Shown here piece after piece: positions 8,259 to 15,752 of a DNA stretch of 29,939 nucleotides. Both the position numbers and the translations under genes were made by a program. The notes beneath the pieces are model-generated. The model was not told the origin of the DNA. It saw nothing but the letters and a program-made list of their open reading frames with translations, and ran no database searches. Position 1 is the first letter of the stretch. Every line of letters starts with the position of its first letter. The DNA comes from Candidatus Woesearchaeota archaeon (GTDB lineage Archaea; Nanobdellota; Nanobdellia; Woesearchaeales; GW2011-AR4): NCBI GenBank assembly GCA_030751755.1, contig JASMFO010000050.1:1-29939 (forward strand), read 5' to 3'.

Positions 8259-8342
8259 GCCACGGTCGCATAATCTGGCATTGCGGGAGGCTCGAACCCT
8301 CCTGGTCGCAAGACTGTGTAGGTTCAAATCCTGCCCGTGGCG
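8259..8342 (+). tRNA. tRNA-Ser(CGA)
   Basis: Cloverleaf: acceptor GCCACGG/CCGTGGC, D stem GCA/TGC, anticodon stem GGAGG/CCTCC with loop CTCGAAC (anticodon CGA, 8293-8295), a 15-nt variable arm with GCAA loop, T arm GTAGG-TTCAAAT-CCTGC and discriminator G. The long variable arm and G73 fit serine. No intron and no encoded CCA. Confidence 0.93.
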
Positions 8343-8378
8343 TCAATATTTATAAATAAAAATATTTTACCATCGACA

Positions 8379-8675
8379 ATGAAAAATCCAGAACTTAGTA
8401 CAGGAGTATTGATATTGATTATAATTACTCTTGTTTTATTGTCTTCTATAATTTTAATTGATGGATTTGAAACAGAAGAAAAAGTTGATGTATTGAATGC
8501 TGTTGCAGGAGAAATGCAGAGTTTTGAAGTTTATCATGAAATTTCCAATATTTATTACCCTACTAAAAAGAACACAAAAAGGTATGATGATAAGTTGTTT
8601 GAATATTTAGAGCATATACAAGAACAAAGAGATAAGACTTTTCAAAGAGGTAGGGTATTTCTAAGGGAAAAATAG
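8379..8675 (+). CDS. Small single-pass membrane protein, unknown
   Basis: 98 residues, not recognised. It opens with MKNPELSTGVLILIIITLV: a short N-tail and one strong membrane helix (about 9-28), then a charged soluble tail rich in Glu, Lys and Tyr likely to form helices (HEISNIYYPTKKN, YLEHIQEQRDK). The ATG at 8379 is preferred because a longer in-frame start would lie inside the tRNA-Ser gene. A TATA-like TTTATAAATA stretch is about 25 nt upstream. Its stop codon is immediately followed by the 3' end of the convergent tRNA gene. Confidence 0.6.
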   Translation: MKNPELSTGVLILIIITLVLLSSIILIDGFETEEKVDVLNAVAGEMQSFEVYHEISNIYYPTKKNTKRYDDKLFEYLEHIQEQRDKTFQRGRVFLREK

Positions 8676-8799
8676 TGCCGCTGACGGAATTCGAATCCAC
8701 GACCTCTACGTAACCCAGTTAATGCTTAAGTCATCTCCTAAAAGGATCATAGCTCAAATATATGAGCGTAGCGCTCTAACCAGGCTGAGCTACAGCGGC
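8676..8799 (-). tRNA. tRNA(CAT), elongator Met or Ile2, with 49-nt intron
   Basis: Read on the minus strand: acceptor GCCGCTG/CAGCGGC, D stem GCTC/GAGC, anticodon stem CTACG/CGTAG, T arm GTGGA-TTCGAAT-TCCGT, discriminator A. The anticodon loop is CTCATA + intron + A, giving anticodon CAT (8762-8764). The intron occupies 8712-8760, at the canonical 37/38 site; bases 32-35 (CTCA) can pair with TGGG before the 3' site, the central helix of a bulge-helix-bulge. Lack of initiator features suggests elongator Met; Ile2 with a modified C34 cannot be excluded. Confidence 0.9.
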
Positions 8800-8873
8800 A
8801 TTAGTTCTAAGAAAAAGATGGTGTTTTAAAAAGATTGCTGTCAAAAGAATGAAATTCTCATTAATATTAGCAA

Positions 8874-8883
8874 TATATAAATA
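8874..8883 (+). promoter_or_regulatory. TATA box of prs
   Basis: TATATAAATA centred about 29 nt before the prs start codon, spacing expected for a leaderless archaeal transcript. Confidence 0.6.
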
Positions 8884-8906
8884 TAATTAATTTTAATATA
8901 AATAAA

Positions 8907-9776
8907 ATGTTAATTATTGGGTGTTCAAAAGGGGTGCATTTAGCTGGGAAAATAGCTAAAAAGCTGCAAGCGTCTTATTCTGCATTAAAGGTAAAAAAAT
9001 TTCCGGATGGCGAGATAAAGGCAAGGTTTATGAGCGATGTTAAAGGAAAAGAAGTTGCTTTAATCCAATCATTTTATGACAATATAAATGATTTAATTGT
9101 AGAGGTTATTTTTGCTGCTGAAACTGCTCGTGATTTAGGAGCTAAAAAGGTTATTCTTATTGCGCCTTATTTTCCTTATCTAAGGCAGGATAAAATGTTT
9201 AAGCCAGGCCAATGCATAAGCATTGAAGTAATGAGCAAACTTATGGGCAGGTATTTTGATAAGGTATCTATCATTGACCCTCACCTGCATAGAGAGAAAA
9301 AACTTTCTGGTTTGTTTTCCATTAAAGCTGAAAAATTGACTTCAAATCCTTACATTGCCGATTATATACAAAAAAATATCAAAAATCCTTTGATTGTAGG
9401 GCCTGATTGGGAAAGCTATAAATGGGCAAGAAAAGTTGCTGAAAAAATAAAATGTGAGCATGTTATACTGAAAAAGAAAAGATACACTGGAAGGAAAGTT
9501 AAAGTAATTTTAAACAAGAAAATCAATATCACTAACAAAAATATTGTATTTGTTGATGATATGATAAGCACTGGAAATACAATACTGGAATGTGTTAAAA
9601 ATTTAAAGAAAATTGGGGCAAAGAAGTTCAATTGTGTTGTGGTTCATGGAATTTTTGTTGAGAATGCACTGGAAAAGTTAAGGAAAGCTAATGTTAAGGT
9701 TGTTAGTACTGATACCATACCTAGTAAAGTTGCTAAGATTGATGTTTCTGGGCTAATAGCTAGGGCATTGAAATAA
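8907..9776 (+). CDS. prs: Ribose-phosphate pyrophosphokinase
   Basis: 289 residues. Makes PRPP from ribose 5-phosphate and ATP for nucleotide, histidine and related synthesis. Visible motifs are KKFPDGEIKARF, the ATP-site region APYFPYLRQDKMF, the conserved IDPHLHRE metal/phosphate segment and the PRPP-binding loop VDDMISTGNTI. The length is that of short archaeal Prs proteins, below the ~315 residues of bacterial enzymes. It is monocistronic, with its own promoter and no Shine-Dalgarno sequence. RpiB at 25101, which supplies ribose 5-phosphate, is also in the window but not linked. Confidence 0.95.
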   Translation: MLIIGCSKGVHLAGKIAKKLQASYSALKVKKFPDGEIKARFMSDVKGKEVALIQSFYDNINDLIVEVIFAAETARDLGAKKVILIAPYFPYLRQDKMFKPGQCISIEVMSKLMGRYFDKVSIIDPHLHREKKLSGLFSIKAEKLTSNPYIADYIQKNIKNPLIVGPDWESYKWARKVAEKIKCEHVILKKKRYTGRKVKVILNKKINITNKNIVFVDDMISTGNTILECVKNLKKIGAKKFNCVVVHGIFVENALEKLRKANVKVVSTDTIPSKVAKIDVSGLIARALK

Positions 9777-9837
9777 AATAACAATAATTGATAAGAGATA
9801 TATATAGAATAATAATTAAAAATAATAAAAATTTAAA

Positions 9838-11271
9838 TTAATAAGCTTTCCCAAAAATAACCAAGAATTTTCCTTCTTTACTGCAATGGACGCATTTTCC
9901 TAGTTTTTTTGGCTGTTCAAATGAAATTAATCTGGATGTTGCACCATCTGTTTTTTCCTTAATTTCATCTTCACATTTTACGTTTCCGCAGAAAAAGACT
10001 TTGACAAGTTTCTTGTTCTTTATTTGTTTTACAAACTCATTCCAGTTCTTTGCTTCAACAATGCTAGAATTTAGGAATTTCTTTGCTTTGTTGAATAAAG
10101 AATTTTGTATGTCTTCCAATGTTTCTTTTACTTTCTTGTCTAATTGTGTTACTTTTATGAATTCTTTTTTATTGTTATCGCGTCTTACTAAAACAACCTG
10201 TTTTTTCTCAACATCTTTTGGGCCTATCTCTATTCTCAATGGAACACCTTTAAGCTCCCATTCATTGTATTTCCATCCTGGCGTGTAGCCGTCTCTGTCA
10301 TCTAGCTCAACTTCATAATTTTTTAGCATATTTTTCACTTCAGTTGCTTTTTTTATTATTTTGTTTTTGTCATCAAAGTATATCGGCACTATTACAATTT
10401 GAGTTGGAGCTACTCTTGGCGGCAAGACTAAGCCTTTATCATCAGAGTGCATCATAACCAAAGCTCCAATTAATCTTGTGGAAAAACCCCAGGAGTTTTG
10501 CCATGGTAAATATTCTTTTTCATCTTTTCCAAAAAATTTTATGTTAAAGGCTTTTGCAAAATTTTGCCCCAGATTATGGCTTGTACCCATTTGCAGGGCT
10601 TTTCCGTCCGGCATTAGTGCTTCTAAAGTATAAGTTGTTTTTCCTCCTGCAAACCTTTCTTTCTCTGTCTTTTTTCCTTCCAAAACAGGGACTGCAAGCA
10701 ATTCCTCGCATAATTCCTTATACTCCTTAAGATAAATTAATGTTTCTTTCTCGCATTCTTCTTCTGTTTCATAAACGCAATGGCCTTCCTGCCATAGAAA
10801 CTCGCGAGTTCTTAAAAAAAGCTTAGTTTGCTTGACTTCCCACCTTAAAACATTGCACCATTGATTTAAGCGCAAAGGCAAATCTCTCCAGCTTCTTATC
10901 CAGTTTGCATATGAATCATACATTATTGTCTCTGAGGTTGGCCTTAAGGCATATTTTTCTCTCTGCTCCTGATCCATGACCCATGCAAGCTCTGGTGCAA
11001 AACCTTTAGCATGCTCTGCTTCTTTTTTGAAGAATTTTTCTGGTATTAATAAGGGGAAATAAGAGTTTTTTACTCCTAATTTTTTAATTCTGTTATCAAA
11101 ATATTCCTGGATGTGTTCCCAAATTGCATAGCCTCTTGGTCTTACAACCATAAAGCCTTTTATTACAGAATGCTCTGCAAGCTCTGCCTTAATGACTACT
11201 TCGTTGTACCATTCTGAGAAATCTTGGCTTTTCTTTATTGTTATTCCTTGATTTTCTTCTTTTTTTGGCAT
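9838..11271 (-). CDS. proS: Prolyl-tRNA synthetase, archaeal/eukaryotic type
   Basis: 477 residues, the normal length for ProS without the bacterial editing insertion. Class II signatures include YFPLLIPEKFFKKEAEH, RPTSETIMYDSYANW, RLNQWCNVLRWE and the LFLRTREFLWQEGH motif. The anticodon domain has VELDDRDGYTPGWKYNEWE. The C-terminal domain contains CGNVKC and CVHCSKEGK, the zinc-binding cysteines, and ends in a tyrosine (GKAY) as usual for this type. It charges tRNA-Pro. The gene stands alone; the following 124 nt hold no gene I can see. Confidence 0.97.
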   Translation of the reverse strand: MPKKEENQGITIKKSQDFSEWYNEVVIKAELAEHSVIKGFMVVRPRGYAIWEHIQEYFDNRIKKLGVKNSYFPLLIPEKFFKKEAEHAKGFAPELAWVMDQEQREKYALRPTSETIMYDSYANWIRSWRDLPLRLNQWCNVLRWEVKQTKLFLRTREFLWQEGHCVYETEEECEKETLIYLKEYKELCEELLAVPVLEGKKTEKERFAGGKTTYTLEALMPDGKALQMGTSHNLGQNFAKAFNIKFFGKDEKEYLPWQNSWGFSTRLIGALVMMHSDDKGLVLPPRVAPTQIVIVPIYFDDKNKIIKKATEVKNMLKNYEVELDDRDGYTPGWKYNEWELKGVPLRIEIGPKDVEKKQVVLVRRDNNKKEFIKVTQLDKKVKETLEDIQNSLFNKAKKFLNSSIVEAKNWNEFVKQIKNKKLVKVFFCGNVKCEDEIKEKTDGATSRLISFEQPKKLGKCVHCSKEGKFLVIFGKAY

Positions 11272-11395
11272 TTGGTTATTTGCTTTAGTTTAGGTATTTA
11301 AAGTTTTTGTGGAAGCGTCAAGTATTTTCTAAAGATTTAATAAAAGAATGTTATTTCCTATGCTTCAATAATTTTTAATTCAAAATTGATAAAAA

Positions 11396-11893
11396 ATGAC
11401 GCTAAAAATTCCAGTTAAATATTACCTGGGCAGGTTTTCTTATGAACCTCAACCACATCAAACTCACAAAAAGATTGGGAAGAAGATACATACAGTAATT
11501 GCAGATAACGGGCTTAATAATCTCAACATTGAGGAGTTGCTTGTAAGAGGTACTATTGGCTCAAATGTTACATTAGATGAAATATTACGGCAAGGGACAG
11601 ACCGCTTTGGAAAAAATGACACTTATGCCACTGAAGGAGATCTTATGTTTTCTTTGGGACAATCTCTAGTACTTTATAATCGTCTAAATGAATATATTTC
11701 CAGTGGGCGCTATAAAAGAATATTGCGAAGAGGAGAAAAAAGAATTGCGAGGCATAGGAATCAGTATCCAGCCTTACTGGCATACAATCCTCAAGGGCTT
11801 ACTCCTATAAATCGTAATGACCATTATGAATTCTTAATACCCCCAAATAAGGCTTTGCTTGCAGTGTTCTATTTCACCATGGGTAAAAAATAA
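11396..11893 (+). CDS. Hypothetical protein
   Basis: 165 residues, not recognised. No signal peptide or membrane segment. The sequence starts MTLKIPVKYYLGRF and is basic in its middle and C-terminal parts (RYKRILRRGEKRIARHRNQ at about 111-129). It ends with a hydrophobic strand-rich segment, FLIPPNKALLAVFYFTMG. The stop precedes the RibL gene by 39 nt, so the two could be co-transcribed, although a TATA-like TTTTTAAAATA occurs in the spacer. Coding potential rests on its uninterrupted length and codon use like its neighbours (mainly AGA/AGG for Arg). Confidence 0.65.
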   Translation: MTLKIPVKYYLGRFSYEPQPHQTHKKIGKKIHTVIADNGLNNLNIEELLVRGTIGSNVTLDEILRQGTDRFGKNDTYATEGDLMFSLGQSLVLYNRLNEYISSGRYKRILRRGEKRIARHRNQYPALLAYNPQGLTPINRNDHYEFLIPPNKALLAVFYFTMGKK

Positions 11894-11932
11894 TTCATAA
11901 TATTTTTAAAATACCTTAAAATCACTTTTACT

Positions 11933-12334
11933 ATGAAAAAAGTAATGGCATTTGGATCTTTTGATATGCTGCATAAGGGGCATGAGGCTTATCTTAAGGA
12001 AGCCAAGAGTTATGGGGATTATTTGATTGTTATAGTTGCCAGGGATGAGAGTATCATAAGGTTCAAGGGCAGAAAACCCAAAAATGATGAGAATTCTAGA
12101 TTAGGGCAAATCAAAAAATTAGACTTTGTTGATGAGGCTGTTTTGGGGAGTAAGGGTAATATTTTTGATGTTTTAGAAGAGTATAGTCCGGATGTAATCT
12201 GTTTGGGCTATGATCAAAAGACAGTTGAGGAAGAAAAATTAAGGGAAGAGCTGGAGAAAAGGAATCTGAAAGCTAAGATTGTAAGGGCTAAACCATATAA
12301 AGAAGATATTTATAAGTCTTCTAAATTAAAATAA
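11933..12334 (+). CDS. ribL: FAD synthase RibL-like cytidylyltransferase family protein
   Basis: 133 residues. Nucleotidyltransferase fold with MAFGSFDMLHKGHEAYL, including the HxGH site, followed by LIVIVARDESI and KGRKPKND as in archaeal RibL, which transfers AMP to FMN to form FAD. Later motifs are DEAVLGS, PDVICLGYDQ and ALREEL-like helix KLREELEKR. The C-terminus stops soon after YKSSKLK, so it is shorter than RibL proteins that continue with a cysteine-bearing helix. Alternative: a glycerol-3-phosphate cytidylyltransferase-like enzyme, but KGRKP and VARDE favour RibL. Its stop directly abuts the stop of the convergent dph6 gene. Confidence 0.83.
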   Translation: MKKVMAFGSFDMLHKGHEAYLKEAKSYGDYLIVIVARDESIIRFKGRKPKNDENSRLGQIKKLDFVDEAVLGSKGNIFDVLEEYSPDVICLGYDQKTVEEEKLREELEKRNLKAKIVRAKPYKEDIYKSSKLK

Positions 12335-13006
12335 TCACTTCTTAACTAATTCTGCATCTCCTACAATAAATGTTCCGGTGCATTCATTTTCCATCTCTAT
12401 TTTTGCCTTTTTTATCTTTAATTTCTCTCTGAATAATGGACAATCCAGAACTAAAGATTCGTATTCACCGCCCTCTCCCCCCAGGTGAATATTTAATTTT
12501 TTTATTTTTTTTAAAAAGCTATTGTTGATTTTTTTCCCAAGGAAGTTTTTTGTAAGGCCTTCAGCAGCAATTCCTGTTAGGATTACTTTAAAATTATTTT
12601 TCATTAGTTCTTTTAGGTATTGTTCTGGATCAATGTGCCATAGGGGGGCTATTGATTTTATCTTTAAGTCTTTGCATATATTGCCTATTCTTTCTTTTTG
12701 ATAATTTGAAGCCAAAGCTCCTGAAACTACACCTTGTATTTTATATTTTTTAATTGCTGTTTTCAATGCTTTTTTTATATCGTCAAGTTCTTTTTCTTTT
12801 ATCCCAGATGATTTCATAAAGATTAATGGCAGATTCATGGCCTTTGCCTGCAATTTAACTAGGTCAATATTGGGTATATGGAACATATAAGAATCATCTC
12901 TTTTTGATTTAAGGCTTATCAAACAATCTATTTCATTTTGTTTAGAGGCCTTGAAAGCTGCGTAAATGCTGTCCTTTCCGCCAGATATTAAAGCTGCAAT
13001 CTTCAT
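12335..13006 (-). CDS. dph6: Diphthine-ammonia ligase (Dph6 / ATP pyrophosphatase family)
   Basis: 223 residues. The PP-loop SGGKDS is at 8-13 and the family signature GEGGEYESLVLDCPLF is near residues 177-192. The family amidates diphthine on elongation factor 2 in the last step of diphthamide synthesis. LFMKSSG-like and VSGALASNYQ segments agree with the archaeal form. The gene is intact, whereas the only dph2-like sequence in the window (24793-25059) is truncated, so a second dph2 would be needed elsewhere if EF2 is modified. No neighbour is functionally linked. Confidence 0.9.
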   Translation of the reverse strand: MKIAALISGGKDSIYAAFKASKQNEIDCLISLKSKRDDSYMFHIPNIDLVKLQAKAMNLPLIFMKSSGIKEKELDDIKKALKTAIKKYKIQGVVSGALASNYQKERIGNICKDLKIKSIAPLWHIDPEQYLKELMKNNFKVILTGIAAEGLTKNFLGKKINNSFLKKIKKLNIHLGGEGGEYESLVLDCPLFREKLKIKKAKIEMENECTGTFIVGDAELVKK

Positions 13007-13208
13007 CTTATTTAGTACTCGTCATACCTTTAAAAAGATTTTTAAATAAAGCATATACTAAACCTTTTGGCAACAAAAATGCAAAAAAGAGGTATCAGAC
13101 TATCAACAACTGGGGAGAGAAATACAATCTCTTGGTAAGAAAAAATAAGAACAATTCATACCAGATAACTTTAAATAAAACACAAGCTTTTATAGTTCTA
13201 CCACAACT

Positions 13209-13310
13209 GCCGACGTCGCATAACCTGGCATTGCGTCAGCCTTGAGTTGATTGTTTTAACAGATAGCTGATTCCCGCAAGGGTATCCCGGTTCAAATCCG
13301 GGCGTCGGCG
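13209..13310 (+). tRNA. tRNA-Ser(TGA) with 18-nt intron; attachment site of the element
   Basis: Acceptor GCCGACG/CGTCGGC, D stem GCA/TGC, anticodon stem TCAGC/GCTGA, 15-nt variable arm with CCC-GCAA-GGG, T arm CCCGG-TTCAAAT-CCGGG, discriminator G. The anticodon loop is CTTGAG + 18 nt + A, so the anticodon is TGA (13243-13245) and the intron is 13247-13264. The intron forms a small hairpin (GTTGA/TTAAC at its base), but I could not draw a strict bulge-helix-bulge. The T-arm and acceptor architecture parallels tRNA-Ser(CGA) at 8259. The 3' end is the probable integration site. Confidence 0.92.
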
Positions 13311-13311
13311 T
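13299..13311 (+). repeat. attL-like direct repeat (tRNA 3' end)
   Basis: CGGGCGTCGGCGT, covering part of the T stem, the acceptor 3' strand and discriminator of tRNA-Ser(TGA). It matches 17683-17695 exactly. Confidence 0.75.
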
Positions 13312-13341
13312 TGAACCTTTTTGTCCCCTTTTTGAAATACA

Positions 13342-13349
13342 TTTATATA
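13342..13349 (+). promoter_or_regulatory. TATA box of the recombinase gene
   Basis: TTTATATA centred about 27 nt before the recombinase ATG and just inside the tRNA-proximal end of the element. The spacing suggests a leaderless transcript. Confidence 0.55.
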
Positions 13350-13371
13350 GAGGGACTTCTTTCTTTGTTCT

Positions 13372-14502
13372 ATGAATGAACAAATGTTTTTGAATTATTA
13401 CAATAAAGCAAAGGACAAGCTTTTGAAAGATACTTCTCTAAATTCAAATAACAGAAAGTTGTTTTGTGAATTTTTTGAAGAACAGGAACATAAGCTCAAG
13501 AGAATAAATGGCTTAAGGCAAAATGATGAAAGCAATTATAAGACACTTTACGGTTATATCCGTATGCTTAAGATAGTCAATAAATGGTTCAAAAACAAGG
13601 ACTGGAAGAAGCTGACAGAAAAGGATATTAAACAAGTATATGATGATCTTGAAGACGGAAAAATATTAAACCGTTTTGGTAAACCTTATGAAAGTCTTGA
13701 TGACAGCTATTATTCAAAGGTATTGAAAAGTAGACCTTTTGAACTTGCTGGAAAACTACAAATAGCAAGGGAAGTAATAAGGTATACAAACCACAAGGAA
13801 AGTAATGTAAGGTTTATTACGGAAGGGGACTTCAGGAAAACAGTAAATAATGTTTACACACCTTCCAATAAACTTTTACTGTGGTTAGCTTGGGACATAG
13901 GGGAAAACATAAATTCTTTGTTGATGTTACGAAAAAATGACTTTTGTATACAGAAAAACCCAAACACCAAAGAACCTGAATACAGGGTAAATTTAAGAAA
14001 GGAAATTCTTAAGAGGACAAGAAAACCTAGAAGTGAAATAACAAACTATAATGAAACTGTAGAACTTCTAGACCAGCGTTTAGCTGACTTAAATGAAGAA
14101 GACCTTTTGTTTAATTTTGACTATAGGAACGCAAAGAAAATAATAGACAGGGCAGTGGGAAGGTCAAAAGTAAAATGTGTTCCAGGTGGTCAGAAACCTT
14201 CCTGGAAGGACATAAGGTCTTCTATGGCTTGTGATCTACTGAAAAAAGGTTGGTCTACTGATGAAGTAAACGCAAGACTAGGACATAGACCTTCTTCAGA
14301 TGAAATTGACAAATACATTAACTTCCTGGCTATAGACAGGCATAGACCAAAGAAGAAAGTTCAGCAATATGAACTGGAAAAAATAAATACAGAACTGGAA
14401 GAAAGCAAAGACAGGGAAAAAATGTTGACAAGAAGAATGGAAAAACTTCAGGAAGATAATGAAGACCTATACAGAAAGGTTGAACTGATACTTAACAAAT
14501 AA
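13372..14502 (+). CDS. Tyrosine recombinase / integrase
   Basis: 376 residues. An N-terminal SAM-like core-binding region (about 30-145) is followed by a catalytic domain. WKDIRSSMACDLLKKGWS (278-295) carries the second catalytic Arg R282; LGH gives H305, and DKYINF gives the nucleophile Y315. The position of the first catalytic Arg reads DIGENINSLL, with Asn (N179) where Arg is expected, and the usual His of HxxR is Lys (K279), so the active site is divergent. A C-terminal coiled coil (about 330-372) follows the Tyr. The gene adjoins the tRNA-Ser attachment site and overlaps neither att copy. It is followed after 10 nt by the nuclease-like gene, probably in one operon. Confidence 0.82.
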   Translation: MNEQMFLNYYNKAKDKLLKDTSLNSNNRKLFCEFFEEQEHKLKRINGLRQNDESNYKTLYGYIRMLKIVNKWFKNKDWKKLTEKDIKQVYDDLEDGKILNRFGKPYESLDDSYYSKVLKSRPFELAGKLQIAREVIRYTNHKESNVRFITEGDFRKTVNNVYTPSNKLLLWLAWDIGENINSLLMLRKNDFCIQKNPNTKEPEYRVNLRKEILKRTRKPRSEITNYNETVELLDQRLADLNEEDLLFNFDYRNAKKIIDRAVGRSKVKCVPGGQKPSWKDIRSSMACDLLKKGWSTDEVNARLGHRPSSDEIDKYINFLAIDRHRPKKKVQQYELEKINTELEESKDREKMLTRRMEKLQEDNEDLYRKVELILNK

Positions 14503-14512
14503 GGCAAGAAAA

Positions 14513-15091
14513 ATGGTTGAAATTAATTCCTTTAAAACAGATGTAATTGACAATTTTTCAAATAGTATTAAAACTATATTGGACAACAGTCATAAGAAAT
14601 TCTTAAATGAAGGTGTAATAAGCTTTGAATTAAGTAAAAGTTTAACTTTAATAGAAGAAAATAAAGAGAATATTTTTCAGAACTATCCGTATTTTATTGA
14701 TGTATCTATTCCCAAACAAAAACTATATGTTGAAATTAAATATATTAGGGGAATACCTTCTAACGAAAAAATACCAGTTACAAACAGATTTGGACAAATT
14801 TTAAATGATATGGCTAAACTATCTCAAAAGGTTGAAGAAGGTAGCAGGGTGGTAATCGTAGTAACAGAACAGGTTCAAATAACCCATTTTAAAAATCAGG
14901 ATAAAAGATTTATTGGGAAGGAAGATTTTATATTTGATGTTAATGAGGAAGATATTAAGGAATGGGAAAGTGTTGGTAGTAGAGAAGATAAAATAAAATA
15001 TGACTTAAGGAAAGTTAAAAATATAAGAATATTGAGAAATATTAATATTGGGGAATTAACTATTATTGTTTATTTAATTAATGAGAATTAA
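14513..15091 (+). CDS. Predicted PD-(D/E)XK nuclease-like protein
   Basis: 192 residues, not matched to a named family. The stretch FIDVSIPKQKLYVEIKYIRG has D63 on one strand and E74-x-K76 on the next, the hairpin pattern of PD-(D/E)XK nucleases. A preceding helix with E39 (GVISFELSKSL) and a following RFGQILNDMAKLSQKVEEG helix then VVIVVTE strand fit that alpha-beta core. This assignment is from pattern only. It starts 10 nt after the recombinase stop and its stop abuts that of the convergent winged-helix gene. Possible roles are DNA processing during transfer, defence, or exclusion of rivals. Confidence 0.55.
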   Translation: MVEINSFKTDVIDNFSNSIKTILDNSHKKFLNEGVISFELSKSLTLIEENKENIFQNYPYFIDVSIPKQKLYVEIKYIRGIPSNEKIPVTNRFGQILNDMAKLSQKVEEGSRVVIVVTEQVQITHFKNQDKRFIGKEDFIFDVNEEDIKEWESVGSREDKIKYDLRKVKNIRILRNINIGELTIIVYLINEN

Positions 15092-15430
15092 TTATTCTTT
15101 ATTATCTTTTTCTAGCATAGCTTCAAATTCTGAACCAAACTTAAGGTAAAATTGTGGGTTGATAATCCAATAAAGTTTTTCTTTTGTCCCTTCTTCATAC
15201 CTTCTTGTAATGAAGTTCCAGCTTTCTAGTCTTTCTAGTGTTGATAATATTTTTTTATAGGAAGGAAAATATATTTCTTTTTCTCTTAATTTCTTCTCTA
15301 TTTCTCTATATTTTTCTGAAGATGTAGAATGAACAAGTTTCATATAATTAAACATTTTTGCGTCCATACGCTTCCAAGACATTCTGTTGATTTTACCATA
15401 TTTATATTTTAATTTAAAATCTTTGATCAT
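15092..15430 (-). CDS. Winged-helix-like protein, possible transcription regulator
   Basis: 112 residues from ATG 15430 (an in-frame TTG would add ten). It is basic in the N-terminal part (LKYKYGKINRMSWKRMD). The C-terminal half looks like a winged helix: YKKILSTLERLESWNFITRR as recognition-helix region, then a hairpin ending KEKLYWIINPQFYLKFG. Such proteins in archaeal mobile elements often control element genes. It is transcribed toward the nuclease-like gene and away from the 322-nt non-coding region that carries the palindrome, so that region may hold its own promoter and operator. Confidence 0.55.
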   Translation of the reverse strand: MIKDFKLKYKYGKINRMSWKRMDAKMFNYMKLVHSTSSEKYREIEKKLREKEIYFPSYKKILSTLERLESWNFITRRYEEGTKEKLYWIINPQFYLKFGSEFEAMLEKDNKE

Positions 15431-15678
15431 AGTTATTGCTGAATTATCAAAAGCTTCCAATAAATTACAATTATAAAAAAAACCTGTACTTAAGGGTGTT
15501 TGAACAGTGAAAATAATTTTAAGTTGAAAAAATTCTAAAGGAAGCAGGGGAAGACATTAGGAAGACCTACAGGATCTAAAGATACCAAAAGAAGAAGGAC
15601 TAGTGGTTATATACAAAGGTGGACTAAACAAACCCCCCTACCCATTTAACACAATTTCTTAATAGGGAAATACTAAAA

Positions 15679-15700
15679 TAAATAATCAAGTGATTATTTA
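15679..15700. promoter_or_regulatory. Perfect 22-nt palindrome, candidate operator
   Basis: Two 10-nt arms, TAAATAATCA and TGATTATTTA, separated by AG. It lies 6 nt upstream of the TATA box that serves the gene at 15753, a position suited to control by a dimeric DNA-binding protein such as the winged-helix protein at 15092-15430. Confidence 0.6.
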
Positions 15701-15706
15701 GTAAGG

Positions 15707-15716
15707 TTTTTAAATA
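15707..15716 (+). promoter_or_regulatory. TATA box for the ORFan at 15753
   Basis: TTTTTAAATA about 40 nt before the ATG; the leader then carries GAGGT 7 nt before the start codon, so this message is probably leadered, unlike the recombinase transcript. Confidence 0.55.
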
Positions 15717-15752
15717 CTAATTCTAAGAGTATGTTAAAAAGAGGTATATACT

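Larger units (their letters stand above)
15431..15752. other. Non-coding control region of the element
   Basis: This 322-nt gap separates the divergent winged-helix gene and the 148-residue ORFan. It holds the perfect 22-nt palindrome at 15679-15700, the TATA box at 15707-15716 and a Shine-Dalgarno GAGGT at 15741-15745. An open stretch of about 33 codons without a start (about 15563-15661, ending in TAA) could be the tail of a decayed gene, but I would not call it one. I see no repeats resembling replication iterons. Confidence 0.5.

Noticed and set aside
8337..8378. Longer start for the small membrane protein
   Set aside because: It would begin inside the acceptor stem of tRNA-Ser(CGA); ATG 8379 has a TATA box at proper distance.
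13198..13383. Minus-strand open frame of 61 codons
   Set aside because: It is antisense to the whole tRNA-Ser(TGA) gene and the recombinase promoter; openness is a by-product of the tRNA sequence.
15563..15661. Start-less open stretch in the element control region
   Set aside because: No start codon or recognisable domain; could be a decayed gene tail but evidence is too thin for a feature.
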